The notes under the pieces were generated by a model. That model was given only the letters and a program-made list of their open reading frames with translations. It was not told the DNA's origin and ran no database searches. From Streptomyces sp. ISL-36 (lineage in GTDB: Bacteria > Actinomycetota > Actinomycetes > Streptomycetales > Streptomycetaceae): a stretch of DNA of 64,000 nucleotides. Below, one piece after another: positions 44,263 to 52,914 of the stretch. Positions within the stretch are counted from its first letter, which is position 1; the number at the start of each line of letters is the position of its first letter. The translations under genes were made by a program, and so were the position numbers. The stretch lies in the NCBI RefSeq assembly GCF_018614205.1, contig NZ_JAGGOS010000036.1, positions 36,401 through 100,400 on the forward strand, given 5' to 3'.

Positions 44263-44962
44263 GCTCCACCGCGACTCCCTTGACCGTGAACGCCGTACGC
44301 CCGATCAGGATCACCGGTGTCCCGAACTCCAGGGCGAGGCGGGCCGATTCGTCCGCCGTCGGCATCCGGCAGCGGATCTCCTCGCGGAAGTGCACCGGCT
44401 CGTGGCCGAGCTCGGCCAGCCGGGCGTAGGTGCCGCCCGGGCCGGTGTCCGGCGCCGTGATCGGCGTGCCCTGGGCGAGGGTGGCCGGAAGGTACGAGAC
44501 GGAGAGCAGGACCGGCTTGTCGTCCAGGACGAAACGGCGGCTGCGGACGCAGACGGGGGAGTCCGGCGGCAGCCCCAGCGCCTCGGCGACCCGGGCGCTC
44601 GCCGCCGCCTCGCCCACCTCGATCTGGTCCACCACCAGCGCGCGGTCCTCGGCGTCCGCCGACCACACGGACCGCCCCGCGCCCCAGTGACTGTGGGCGA
44701 GCCGCGGGATTCCGCGCCGGCGCAGCGGGCGGAAGGTGCGGACGAAGACACCGGCGCCCCTGCGGGCCTCGGCCAGACCCTCGTTGCGGAGCACGGACAG
44801 GGCCTGGCGGGCCGTCATCCGCGCCACGTCGTAGGTCGTCATGAGATCGTTCTCGCCGGGGAGCCGGTCGCCGGGCGCGAAGGCGCCTGACTGGATGGCG
44901 CTTCTCAACTCATCGGCGATGCGCTGGTACTTGGGCCGACGACCGCTGCCCTGGTCAGTCAT
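44204..44962 (-). CDS. GntR/HutC-family transcriptional regulator
   Basis: A 252-residue repressor. Winged helix: YQRIADELRSAIQSGAFAPGDRLPGENDLMTTYDVARMTARQALSVL; UTRA ligand domain from about 90 to the end (VEVGEAAASARVAEALGLP ... AVELNEMTLDSASYVLEYDF). Two ATCTC(T/C)(A)GAGAT operators lie 104 and 154 bp upstream, flanking a TTGACA promoter for the divergent 74-residue gene. It therefore probably controls that gene and itself. Ligand unknown. Confidence 0.92.
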   Translation of the reverse strand: MTDQGSGRRPKYQRIADELRSAIQSGAFAPGDRLPGENDLMTTYDVARMTARQALSVLRNEGLAEARRGAGVFVRTFRPLRRRGIPRLAHSHWGAGRSVWSADAEDRALVVDQIEVGEAAASARVAEALGLPPDSPVCVRSRRFVLDDKPVLLSVSYLPATLAQGTPITAPDTGPGGTYARLAELGHEPVHFREEIRCRMPTADESARLALEFGTPVILIGRTAFTVKGVAVELNEMTLDSASYVLEYDFDA

Positions 44963-45065
44963 GGGCGGACCACTCCCTTCGTCTGCGGGACACCCTACGG
45001 CGCACTTCTTCGAGGTGGTGCACGCGTGTGCGCCGACCTGGGCGGTCGATCCATCCAACGGGGGA

Positions 45066-45127
45066 CATCTCTAGAGATACGTTGACAGGGAGGGACCTCC
45101 CGGCTTGTCTGGGTGTATCTCCAGAGA
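45066..45127 (+). promoter_or_regulatory. GntR operator pair flanking a promoter
   Basis: Perfect palindrome ATCTCTAGAGAT at 45066-45077 and near-perfect ATCTCCAGAGAT at 45116-45127, centres exactly 50 bp apart. Between them a consensus TTGACA -35 (45081-45086) and a weak -10 near 45104-45110. Looping or roadblock repression by the adjacent GntR protein is likely. Confidence 0.75.
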
Positions 45128-45165
45128 TCTGGGACGCGTCTGTGACTCCGGGACGGAGGGGATTC

Positions 45166-45390
45166 GTGCAGCCACTGCCCGAGGTCGGTGACCTCGTACG
45201 CGATGCCGCCACCGGGCGGGTCGGCTTCTATGTGGACAGCGTCGCCGGCCGGTGTCTCATCCGGGCGGTCGACGGCGGCCGCGAGTGGGAGGCCGAGCCC
45301 GCGGACGTCGAGGCGGCCACCCCCCTGAGAGAGCTCCGCGCCCGGGCCGCCGAGATCAACGCCCGGAGCAGGCGCAGCCTGGGGAGCTGA
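45166..45390 (+). CDS. Small conserved hypothetical protein under GntR control
   Basis: A 74-residue protein: LPEVGDLVRDAATGRVGFYV, then GREWEAEPADVEAATP. It looks like a small SH3-like barrel followed by a helix (LRELRARAAEINARSRR). No known function; similar short proteins occur next to GntR genes in streptomycetes. GTG start at 45166 with GGAGGGG 5 nt upstream. It lies just after the GntR operator pair. Confidence 0.72.
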   Translation: MQPLPEVGDLVRDAATGRVGFYVDSVAGRCLIRAVDGGREWEAEPADVEAATPLRELRARAAEINARSRRSLGS

Positions 45391-45422
45391 CCGTTGTCAG
45401 TGGGGCGCGTCACACTGGAGGC

Positions 45423-45671
45423 ATGTGCCGCAGCATCAAGACCCTCCGACCGCCCGTCCTGCCCGAAGAGGCCACCGAGGACGACATCCACGCCGCCGCC
45501 CTGCAGTACGTCCGCAAGGTCTCCGGCTTCCATCACCCCGCCGCGCACAACCGCGAGGTGTTCGACCGCGCCGTGGGCGAGATCGCGGAAGCGACCGCGA
45601 AGCTCCTCGACGGCCTGGAGGTACGGGGCGTCAGGAGACCGGTGCGGGAGCCGCAGCCGGACGCCGTATGA
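45423..45671 (+). CDS. DUF2277 family protein
   Basis: An 82-residue protein of the DUF2277 family: CRSIKTLRPPVLPEEATEDD followed by AALQYVRKVSGFHHPA, with the family's conserved N-terminal cysteine-arginine pair and central Phe-His-x-Pro. Function unknown; it may be an oligomeric helical protein. Located 32 bp after the preceding gene and possibly cotranscribed. The 3' end overlaps the convergent DedA gene by 41 bp. Confidence 0.88.
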   Translation: MCRSIKTLRPPVLPEEATEDDIHAAALQYVRKVSGFHHPAAHNREVFDRAVGEIAEATAKLLDGLEVRGVRRPVREPQPDAV

Positions 45672-46260
45672 CATAGGCCGCCAGCGCGCCCGCCAGGAAG
45701 AGCGCGAGGATCGACACCCCCGCGCCGAACCACGTCGCCCCCAGCCACAGCCCGCCGAACCAGCCGAGCGCCACGCTGTAGCTCGCCCAGGCCACCCCGG
45801 CGAGCGCCGACCACGGCAGGAACTCCACGATCCGGCGGCGTGCGGCGCCCGCGCCCAGCGACACCACCGAGCGGCCCGCGGGGGCGAAGCGGGCGATCAC
45901 CACGAGCAGACCGCCGCCGCGCGCGAGCGCCGCGCCGAGACGTTCCTGCGCGAGGGTGAGGCGGCGCGAGCGGCCGATCGCCCGGTCCAGTCGGGCTCCG
46001 CCGCGCCAGGCCAGGCGGTAGGCGACGAAGTCGCCGAGGACGGAGGCCGTGGCCGCGCACAGCAGGAGGGGGAGGACGGAGGGCACGTCCGGGGAGGCCG
46101 CCGTGGCGGTCGCCGCCGCCGTCGCGGCCGTGATCACCAGGACCCCACTCGGCAGCACCGGCAGGAAGACGTCGAGAAGTACCGACGTCGCCACCGCCGC
46201 GTAGATCCACGGGCCCGCGGTCAGTGACCTCAGTGACCCCATGCTGTCGAGCACGTTCAC
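45631..46260 (-). CDS. DedA-family membrane protein
   Basis: A 209-residue protein with about five membrane segments. The DedA/SNARE-associated signature appears as VLPSGVLVITAATA (first re-entrant region), GDFVAYRLAWRGGA and ARFAPAGRSVVSLGAGAARR (F-x-P-G/A-x-R motif). Members act as lipid transporters/scramblases or proton-dependent factors in membrane homeostasis. GTG start at 46258-46260 lacks a good ribosome site; ATG at 46242 is another candidate. Confidence 0.87.
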   Translation of the reverse strand: MNVLDSMGSLRSLTAGPWIYAAVATSVLLDVFLPVLPSGVLVITAATAAATATAASPDVPSVLPLLLCAATASVLGDFVAYRLAWRGGARLDRAIGRSRRLTLAQERLGAALARGGGLLVVIARFAPAGRSVVSLGAGAARRRIVEFLPWSALAGVAWASYSVALGWFGGLWLGATWFGAGVSILALFLAGALAAYVIRRPAAAPAPVS

Positions 46261-46444
46261 AGCGCTAGAGCGTACGCGGGAAGGGGGCGGGGAAACGGAG
46301 CAGGGGCCGGAAACCGCCTTGCGGTTCCCGGCCCTGCCCGGCGCCGGCGAAAGGGGGAGCGGCTCCCGCCGTCGAAAGCGGGAACGGCACCCGCCGTCGA
46401 AGGGGAGCGACTCCGCGCCGTCGAAGGAGAGCGGCGCGCGGAGG

Positions 46445-46903
46445 TTACGCCGCGACCGGCGTGCGCTGCTCCTCGCGCTTCCCGGCCTCGGCGCCACGCG
46501 CCCCGAACAGCCGGTCGAGCGCCAGCGCGCCCGGGCCGGAGAAGACGAGCAGCAGGAACGCCCAGCAGAAGAGCGCCGCACCCTCACCGCTGTTCTGCAG
46601 CGGGAAGAGCGCCTCGGGCTGGTGGACCTTGAAGTAGGCGTACGCCATCGAGCCCGAGGCGATGAAGGCGGCGGTACGGGTACCGAGGCCGGCCAGCACC
46701 AGGACACCCGCCACGAGCTGGATGACCGCCGCGTACCAGCCCGGCCAGGTACCGGCGGGGACGGTGCCGCCGCCCATCGCTCCGCCGAGGACGCCGAAGA
46801 GCGAGGCCGCGCCGTGGCAGGCGAAGAGCAGGCCGATGACGATGCGGAACAGGCCGAGCGCGTAGGGCTGGGCGTGGGTGAGGCGGTTCGCCAGGTTGTT
46901 CAT
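46445..46903 (-). CDS. DoxX-family membrane protein
   Basis: A 152-residue protein with four membrane helices, the typical DoxX size. RIVIGLLFACHGAASLFG in helix 1 carries the family's R-x-x-x-G-x-x-F-x-x-H-G pattern; FPLQNSGEGAALFCWAFLLL lies in helix 4. DoxX proteins assist membrane redox reactions or thiol/ROS detoxification in actinobacteria. Monocistronic, with GGAGTCC ahead of the ATG. Confidence 0.88.
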   Translation of the reverse strand: MNNLANRLTHAQPYALGLFRIVIGLLFACHGAASLFGVLGGAMGGGTVPAGTWPGWYAAVIQLVAGVLVLAGLGTRTAAFIASGSMAYAYFKVHQPEALFPLQNSGEGAALFCWAFLLLVFSGPGALALDRLFGARGAEAGKREEQRTPVAA

Positions 46904-47045
46904 GGGGGCGGGACTCCTTCGGTCTGGCCCGCCTCGGAAGGAAGCGGAACCTGGGGGGACGGAACCGATGAGGCCGTAAGGTTAGGCACCCCTCAGTAGT
47001 ACTTGCAAGTTCAACATTCAGTCATACTGGACTCTGTGGCGAGCG

Positions 47046-48065
<1,020 letters not shown>

Positions 48066-48105
48066 TCCGAAAGCTCCCAACTAGCAGGACTGGGAGACAC
48101 CCCAC

Positions 48106-49728
48106 ATGGCGGTATCAGCGCAGGTCAGCACCGCTAGGCGATCGACTCGCTCACACACTTCCGTGACCACACAGCTCAGGGGCGTGTCGTGCCTCCGCCT
48201 GTCCGTACTGACCGACGAGACCACCAGCCCTGAGCGCCAGCAGGCAGCCAACGAGGGAGCAGCGTCGGCCCTGGGAATCAACCTGGCTGACAGGGAAGCC
48301 GTCGACCTGGGAGTCAGCGCCAGCAAAACCACGCCCTTTGAGCGCCCGGAATTGGGCGCATGGCTTCGTCGTCCGGAAGACTTTGACGCGCTGGTTTTCT
48401 GGCGCTTTGACCGTGCCATTCGGTCGATGGATGACATGCACGAATTGGCGAAGTGGGCGCGCGACCACCGAAAAATGGTTGTCTTCGCGGAAGGTCCGGG
48501 CGGGCTGTTGAAGCTCGATTTCCGCAACCCGCTGGACCCCATGGCACAGTTGATGCTGACTTTGTTCGCGTTTGCCGCTCAGATGGAGGCTCATTCCATC
48601 CGGGAACGCGTAATCGGTGCTCAGGCGGCAATGCGCGTCATGCCCCTTCGCTGGCGTGGAAGCCGGGCGCCCTACGGCTACATGCCTTCCCCGCTCGACG
48701 GTGGCGGCTGGACGCTCACCCAGGACACAGAAGCCGTAAAGGTCATCGAGCGCGTCATTAAGGCGCTTCTGACCGGAGAAACCGTAAACAGCATCGTCTA
48801 TGCGCTGAATGCTGAGGAAATCCCTTCCCCGGCGGATCACTGGTCAGCGTTCAAGGGGCGTGAAGTCAAGAAGCCTACGCGCTGGAGTTCGGCCACCCTT
48901 TCCCGCATGCTCCGCTCTGAGGCGCTTATTGGCTGGAAGCTCAGCGACGGTAAGCCTGTTCGAGACAGCGAAGGGCAGCCGGTCATGTCCACGCGCGAAC
49001 CGATCTTGACCCGCGCCGAGTTTGACCAGGTGCAAGCGCTACTGAATGAGCGAAGCGTGAACAACCCTGTCCGCCGAGACACGAACGCACTTCTTTTCGG
49101 AATCGTCCATTGCGACGGGTGCGGGGGGCGAATGTACCTGAATGCTCAGCAATCAAAGCCGGGGCAGCGCCCCACGTATCGCTGCGGTGCTTCCCCTCGT
49201 GGCGAAGTCTGCCCGCACCCCGTGAACATTCGCGCTGATTGGGTTGATGAGTACGTGACTCGCGAATTTCTGCGCATCCTCGGCGGTCTTGTGATCACAG
49301 AAACGCGCACCATTCCCGGGTACGACCCTCAGCCGGAAATTGATGCGACGGCAGCGGAGTACGAAGCGCACCTGAAATCCGAAGGCACACAGACTAACCC
49401 GGTGACCCGCGCCATTTGGGAGAAGCAGCGTGACGCGCTGGATAAGCGAATCACGGAGCTGCTGAGCCGCGAAAAGGTAGAGCCCCGTACCGAAGAGATC
49501 CGCACCGGCCGGACTTACGCGGAAATGTGGGTCAAGGCAGACACGACCGGAAGGCGGAACACGCTGGCCGAAGCGGGAGCGCACCTGTCGGTTAAGGCCG
49601 GAACTGCCGGGGGCTGGCGCAAGTTGGATGAGCGCCGCGTGGAATTCGATGTCCGGCACCCGTTCTTCGCTGATGCGGCAGCTGACTTCACTTCGATGGC
49701 CGCCGAGTTGGAAGCGGCAGACCAGTAA
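48106..49728 (+). CDS. int: Large serine integrase (site-specific recombinase)
   Basis: A 540-residue large serine recombinase. The resolvase domain has the nucleophile in RLSVLTDETTSPERQ (Ser33) and conserved Arg in VFWRFDRAIRS. The recombinase domain carries RAPYGYMPSP, the zinc ribbon HCDGCGGRMYLN / YRCGASPRGEVCPH, and a coiled-coil C-terminus (AIWEKQRDALDKRITELLSRE). It lies 41 bp inside the element next to attL, as expected, and integrates unidirectionally into the phoD gene. Many third codon positions are A/T, unlike the host. Confidence 0.96.
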   Translation: MAVSAQVSTARRSTRSHTSVTTQLRGVSCLRLSVLTDETTSPERQQAANEGAASALGINLADREAVDLGVSASKTTPFERPELGAWLRRPEDFDALVFWRFDRAIRSMDDMHELAKWARDHRKMVVFAEGPGGLLKLDFRNPLDPMAQLMLTLFAFAAQMEAHSIRERVIGAQAAMRVMPLRWRGSRAPYGYMPSPLDGGGWTLTQDTEAVKVIERVIKALLTGETVNSIVYALNAEEIPSPADHWSAFKGREVKKPTRWSSATLSRMLRSEALIGWKLSDGKPVRDSEGQPVMSTREPILTRAEFDQVQALLNERSVNNPVRRDTNALLFGIVHCDGCGGRMYLNAQQSKPGQRPTYRCGASPRGEVCPHPVNIRADWVDEYVTREFLRILGGLVITETRTIPGYDPQPEIDATAAEYEAHLKSEGTQTNPVTRAIWEKQRDALDKRITELLSREKVEPRTEEIRTGRTYAEMWVKADTTGRRNTLAEAGAHLSVKAGTAGGWRKLDERRVEFDVRHPFFADAAADFTSMAAELEAADQ

Positions 49729-49805
49729 GAACAAATTGGCACCGGTCCGGCGGGACTTTGGCGAGTGACAGCCGGACCGGCGCCCCCTGAAAGGGAAGGC
49801 ACATC

Positions 49806-50015
49806 ATGACACGCGAAGAATGGACGGCAGTACAGGAAGCCGAAGAGGCCGCCTGGTTCCGTGAGCTTGAGTGGCGGCGCACAGCGAGGCGACTGGAAGC
49901 CCTGTATGCCGCTCAGACGGCCGGGGACGGCTCCGCCTACACCAGGCAGCGCGTAGAGCGTCTCGAAGCCGTACAGGCCGCTTTGCAGGGCTTCCCGGCC
50001 GCACTGGCCAACTAG
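49806..50015 (+). CDS. Small basic helical protein of the element
   Basis: A 69-residue mostly helical protein (EEWTAVQEAEEAAWFRELEWRRTARRLEALYAAQ). GAAAGGGAAGG precedes the ATG by about 7 nt. The heptad-like pattern suggests a coiled coil. It could be a recombination directionality factor, since it sits right after the integrase, but no such motif is visible. Followed by a terminator-like hairpin. Confidence 0.7.
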   Translation: MTREEWTAVQEAEEAAWFRELEWRRTARRLEALYAAQTAGDGSAYTRQRVERLEAVQAALQGFPAALAN

Positions 50016-50034
50016 CGCTGAGCGCCGCCCCTTG

Positions 50035-50080
50035 AGCCCCTGCCTGACTCGCTGATACGGCGAACCGGGCGGGGGCTTTT
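50035..50080 (+). terminator. Terminator after the first small element gene
   Basis: AGCCCCTGCC pairs with GGCGGGGGCT around a long loop, then TTTT. Ends the integrase transcript. Confidence 0.7.
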
Positions 50081-50236
50081 GCGTGCCCTGAGTGGCCCCT
50101 TGGGCCCTTCTCAGGCCTGCGGGCACCAGGTACCGGCGGAGCCCGCAGGGGCGCTCAGGCGGACACACGGAGCCCCGCCCCCAAAGGTAAAGAAAAGGTA
50201 AAGCGATAGGCGGCTAGCCGGATTCTCGGAGCGGCA

Positions 50237-50272
50237 GGCGACCGACTCCCTAGTTCCTTTTCGAAGACACCT
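50237..50272 (+). promoter_or_regulatory. Element motif A (CGACTCCCTAG ... TTCGAAGACAC)
   Basis: GGCGACCGACTCCCTAG, 6 bp, then TTCGAAGACAC. Nearly the same block occurs at 51580-51612. Both stand 20 to 30 bp upstream of a small gene, so it is probably a promoter or operator shared by element operons. Confidence 0.6.
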
Positions 50273-50290
50273 ACAGCGAGGAGAGACGCC

Positions 50291-50461
50291 GTGAGCGCTG
50301 ATGACGTTTTCACACACATCATGTCTTGGGCATCCGAGGATTCCCACCGTGGCCGACTGGCGCGCGCTTTCAAGTCCAACATGGGCAACAGCGCGGAGCT
50401 ACAGGCACAGCGAATCGGGTTGCTGTCCATCTATATGCAGCGGGAAGCGAAGAACGCGTGA
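50291..50461 (+). CDS. Small element protein (56 residues)
   Basis: Short gene starting at GTG 50291 with GGAGAG 6-8 nt upstream. The product is MSADDVFTHIMSWASEDSHR followed by a basic stretch and ends in QREAKNA. It contains a likely helix LARAFKSNMGNSAELQAQRI. Function unknown. It follows motif A and precedes a zinc-ribbon gene. Its tight spacing to a good ribosome site is the only evidence of expression. Confidence 0.6.
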   Translation: MSADDVFTHIMSWASEDSHRGRLARAFKSNMGNSAELQAQRIGLLSIYMQREAKNA

Positions 50462-50604
50462 GGAACTAAGCCGTCTGGTTTCGTGACCGGGCGGCTTTTC
50501 CTTGCCCTCATTTCGTCTCGTTTCGTCGCATGGCCGGGGAATTCCGTCCCCATACGACCCGACGGATAGCCATTCCATCCCATTACGTCGCAAGGATCTA
50601 CACC

Positions 50605-50868
50605 ATGAATGCAAAGCTTCTAGTTGCACTCCGTGACGCTGAGTCCGCCGCATGGGGCGCCATGCTCAAGCCATCGACAGACAGCGCAGAGAAGACACAC
50701 CAGGCCATTGCAAGCGCGCTCCGCATGGCTGAGGGGCTATCCGCTGGCCCCCGCTGTGAAGCCCCTGGCTGTTCGGCTGCCATTGAGTACAGCGGAGTAG
50801 GGCGACGACGGCGCTTCTGCGGTGACCGTTGCCGGAAGGCGGCGCACCGGGCTACTCGGCAGCGTTGA
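50605..50868 (+). CDS. Small zinc-ribbon protein of the element
   Basis: An 87-residue protein: helical N-terminus (ALRDAESAAWGAMLKPS) and a C-terminal zinc-binding module CEAPGCSAAIEYSGVGRRRRFCGDRCRKAAHRA with pairs of cysteines spaced like MYM/ribbon fingers. Probably binds DNA or protein in element regulation. AAGGAT ribosome site. The second of three zinc-binding genes in a row of small element genes. Confidence 0.7.
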   Translation: MNAKLLVALRDAESAAWGAMLKPSTDSAEKTHQAIASALRMAEGLSAGPRCEAPGCSAAIEYSGVGRRRRFCGDRCRKAAHRATRQR

Positions 50869-51012
50869 ACAGCGAAGAGGGGGGAGCCACAACCCCTACT
50901 CTCTGTTGTTCTGTTTCTTTATTTTTTATCTGTACGTATTCACGGAAAGCTATAGAGAACTCTAAGGCTTCTGGGAGACCCGTACACCTACACTAATAGG
51001 AGAACAGCCCAC

Positions 51013-51423
51013 ATGCTCATTGGCGACGGGTGGTCCACCTGCGAGCACTGCCCAGGGAAGCTGACCGGCCGACAGCGCAAGTTCTGTTCCGAGGCCTGCC
51101 GAGTCGCAGCATGGCGAGAGAGCAAGCGTCCCCGGCAGTACCGAAACTGCGAGTTGTGCGGGGACCCGTTCCCCGTGCGGTACAGGAACCAAAAGGTCTG
51201 CGACTACAACAGCCGCGCGTCGGAAGACTGCAAGGACCTACAGGATGAACTGATGACTCAGTGGGAAGACGCACAGGATGAGCGCATGTCCGCTGTATGT
51301 GAGCGGGAGGGCTGCGAGGAGTCTGTTTACCGGTCCGGCCGTGGTCGCCCTAAGCGCTTCTGTTCCGATGCACACAAGACCGCCCACTATCGGGCCGCTA
51401 GAAAGGCGTGTGCGCCCGCCTGA
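51013..51423 (+). CDS. Triple zinc-ribbon protein of the element
   Basis: A 136-residue protein with three zinc modules: CEHC ... FCSEACRVAAW, CELCGDPF ... VCDYNSRASEDC, and CEREGCEESVY ... RFCSDAHKTAHYRA. Each looks like the ribbon in the gene just upstream (RFCGDRCRKAAHRA), so the family was built by module duplication. GGAGA site precedes the ATG. DNA binding or DNA-mimic function is possible. A terminator-like hairpin (51464-51505) follows. Confidence 0.75.
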   Translation: MLIGDGWSTCEHCPGKLTGRQRKFCSEACRVAAWRESKRPRQYRNCELCGDPFPVRYRNQKVCDYNSRASEDCKDLQDELMTQWEDAQDERMSAVCEREGCEESVYRSGRGRPKRFCSDAHKTAHYRAARKACAPA

Positions 51424-51579
51424 GCGCTTCGCACGGGAGCCCTGGTGTCCGACTGCGGAGACCCCCCCTGAGGCCCTTAGAGGGGCACTCAGGGTTTTCC
51501 GTCTGGAACAATTATTTCCTGTGACTTAGGTCACGGCCGGCTGGGATATTCCATATTCCGGCTCCGAAAAGCTCCGAAA

Positions 51580-51612
51580 GGCGATCGACTCCCTAGATAT
51601 ATTCGAAGACAC
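51580..51612 (+). promoter_or_regulatory. Element motif B (second copy of the repeat)
   Basis: GGCGATCGACTCCCTAG, 5 bp, TTCGAAGACAC. Same as motif A at 50237-50272 apart from the spacer and two bases. It lies 5 bp before a tiny ORF and the long hairpin that follows. Confidence 0.6.
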
Positions 51613-51616
51613 TTGT

Positions 51617-51748
51617 ATGTCTTCGCTCGCGGACCGCACCCTTTCCCTAGGTCTGCCCATGTACGCCCGTGCGGGGGTTAAGCCGCACACAGCGAAAGGC
51701 CGTAACAGGTCGACTCGTTCAACCGGCAAGGGTGCACGGTTGAGCTGA
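51617..51748 (+). CDS. Candidate 43-residue basic peptide, overlapping a long hairpin
   Basis: ATG 51617 opens a 43-codon frame, MSSLADRTLSLGLPMYARAG then VKPHTAKGRNRSTRSTGKGA, ending RLS. It is strongly basic at its C-terminus. The last half is encoded by the left arm and loop of a 17-bp stem (51693-51767). The ribosome site is weak (GAAGA). It may be a leader peptide for attenuation, or not translated at all. Confidence 0.4.
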   Translation: MSSLADRTLSLGLPMYARAGVKPHTAKGRNRSTRSTGKGARLS

Positions 51749-51767
51749 GCCCTGTTACGGCCTTTCG
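51693..51767 (+). ncRNA. Long perfect hairpin, candidate regulatory RNA or terminator
   Basis: A 17-bp perfect stem (CGAAAGGCCGTAACAGG with its complement at 51751-51767) encloses a second stem (TCAACCG at 51719-51725 with CGGTTGA at 51737-51743). It is placed between motif B and a palindromic site, ahead of the structural genes. It may be a terminator/attenuator for the scaffold-capsid operon or a small RNA of the element. Confidence 0.55.
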
Positions 51768-51783
51768 TCGTTTCGCATGCTGC

Positions 51784-51807
51784 CCACTTACCAAAATTGG
51801 TAAGTGG
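51784..51807. promoter_or_regulatory. 24-bp palindromic site 1 of the element
   Basis: Perfect inverted repeat: arms CCACTTACCAA and TTGGTAAGTGG with 2 bp between. A related palindrome occurs at 52748-52769, ahead of the capsid gene. Probably a binding site of an element or helper-phage regulator. Confidence 0.65.
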
Positions 51808-52001
51808 TCCCACTCTCCGCTGACTCAATATCAGCGGTAACGGGGGCTTGGCATGGCCCCCGGCCTTTCGGAAAAGGGGCCCCGGTCATCCTCTTAGCAG
51901 GGTGGTCGGGGCGTTTCCACACTCAACTTCCCCGCTGTTCCCGGACTGTCCGATGCCCCGGACCGGTTGAGCGGCGGGGATCAAACGTTAGGGCATCCAC
52001 C

Positions 52002-52253
52002 ATGAAGATTCTTGAAGGTCTTTCTGACCATCTTTTCGCCTCAGCGCAATTGGTCGCGCATCTTCACCGCGAAAACGACCATACGCACTTCCCGTCCGGC
52101 ATCCTCGCTGAGGTTCTTTGGCTGGACGCTGGCGAGCTGACGCAGATTTACGGCGACACGCTGACGGCGAGTGAGGCTGTCACGTATGTACGGCGCTCCA
52201 ATCCGAACCACATTCTTCTAACCATCATGAACGGGGGTAACGACCGTGGCTGA
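52002..52253 (+). CDS. Small protein upstream of the scaffold gene
   Basis: An 83-residue protein (LEGLSDHLFASAQLVAHLHR, then HFPSGILAEVLWLDAGELTQIYG). Predicted mainly helical. It overlaps the scaffold gene by 8 bp and so belongs to the structural operon. It might assist in capsid assembly or size control, but this rests only on position. No recognised family. Confidence 0.65.
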   Translation: MKILEGLSDHLFASAQLVAHLHRENDHTHFPSGILAEVLWLDAGELTQIYGDTLTASEAVTYVRRSNPNHILLTIMNGGNDRG

Positions 52254-52689
52254 GCCCATGGCAGATCAGAATTCCGCACTACCTGAGTCGCCCCCGGACG
52301 GTTCGGATTCAGGCGCTGAGCCAAACAGCGGTAATCGGGAGGCAATGAATTACCGCAAAAAGCTGCGCGCTGCTGAGGCCAAGCTAGAGGCCGCTGAAAA
52401 GCGCGTCAATTCCCTACTGCGCGTTCAGGTCGAATCGCTGGCCGCTAAGGAACTGAGTGTTGCCTCAGATCTGTTCGACATTGGCGGCGCCAGTATTGAG
52501 GACCTGACCGACCCGGAAGGGAATGTCATGCCGGACGCTGTAGACGCTGCCGTTAAGGCGCTGCTAGCGAAGCGTCCCGGGCTGCGGAATGGGTCTGCCC
52601 CATGGGGTGACGTTGGCGGGGGCCGTCGGGGTTCTGTTCCTGATTCTTCGCCAACGATGCGGGACGCACTAAAGCTCACGCGTCACTGA
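52246..52689 (+). CDS. Scaffold-like protein of the capsid module
   Basis: A 147-residue protein with a disordered acidic N-terminus (PESPPDGSDSGAEPNSGN), a coiled coil (YRKKLRAAEAKLEAAEKRVNSLL, about 35-65), a small globular end with DLFDIGGASIEDL and a Gly/Ser-rich tail. The layout, and its place immediately ahead of the capsid gene, match small phage scaffolding proteins. GTG start at 52246. A terminator-like hairpin lies between it and the capsid gene. Confidence 0.78.
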   Translation: MAEPMADQNSALPESPPDGSDSGAEPNSGNREAMNYRKKLRAAEAKLEAAEKRVNSLLRVQVESLAAKELSVASDLFDIGGASIEDLTDPEGNVMPDAVDAAVKALLAKRPGLRNGSAPWGDVGGGRRGSVPDSSPTMRDALKLTRH

Positions 52690-52695
52690 TTCTCA

Positions 52696-52735
52696 GGGAA
52701 GGGCTGAGTGTCTAGCGCTGACACTCAGCCTTCCC
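52696..52735 (+). terminator. Hairpin between scaffold and capsid genes
   Basis: GCTGAGTGTC pairs with GACACTCAGC over a 7-nt loop, extended by GGAAG/CTTCC. It may reduce read-through into the capsid gene or stabilise the mRNA. Confidence 0.65.
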
Positions 52736-52747
52736 ACAACTGAACAC

Positions 52748-52769
52748 CACCTACCGAAATTCGTAGGTG
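52748..52769. promoter_or_regulatory. Palindromic site 2 of the element
   Basis: CACCTACCGAAATTCGTAGGTG, an imperfect palindrome with a T-run after it. It matches site 1 (51784-51807) at 18 of 23 aligned positions. It lies 145 bp before the capsid start. Confidence 0.6.
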
Positions 52770-52914
52770 CCTTTTGAGAATCCGCTAGCCCCCGGTGGGC
52801 GGCGGATTTCTCACGTTTGGGCCTGGTGCCCGCTCCATTCGCTGTCAGGCACAGCGGGCAACTAATCGCGCGGCAAACGCCAGCGCATACGCTCAAACAC
52901 AAGGGTTCTTACGC

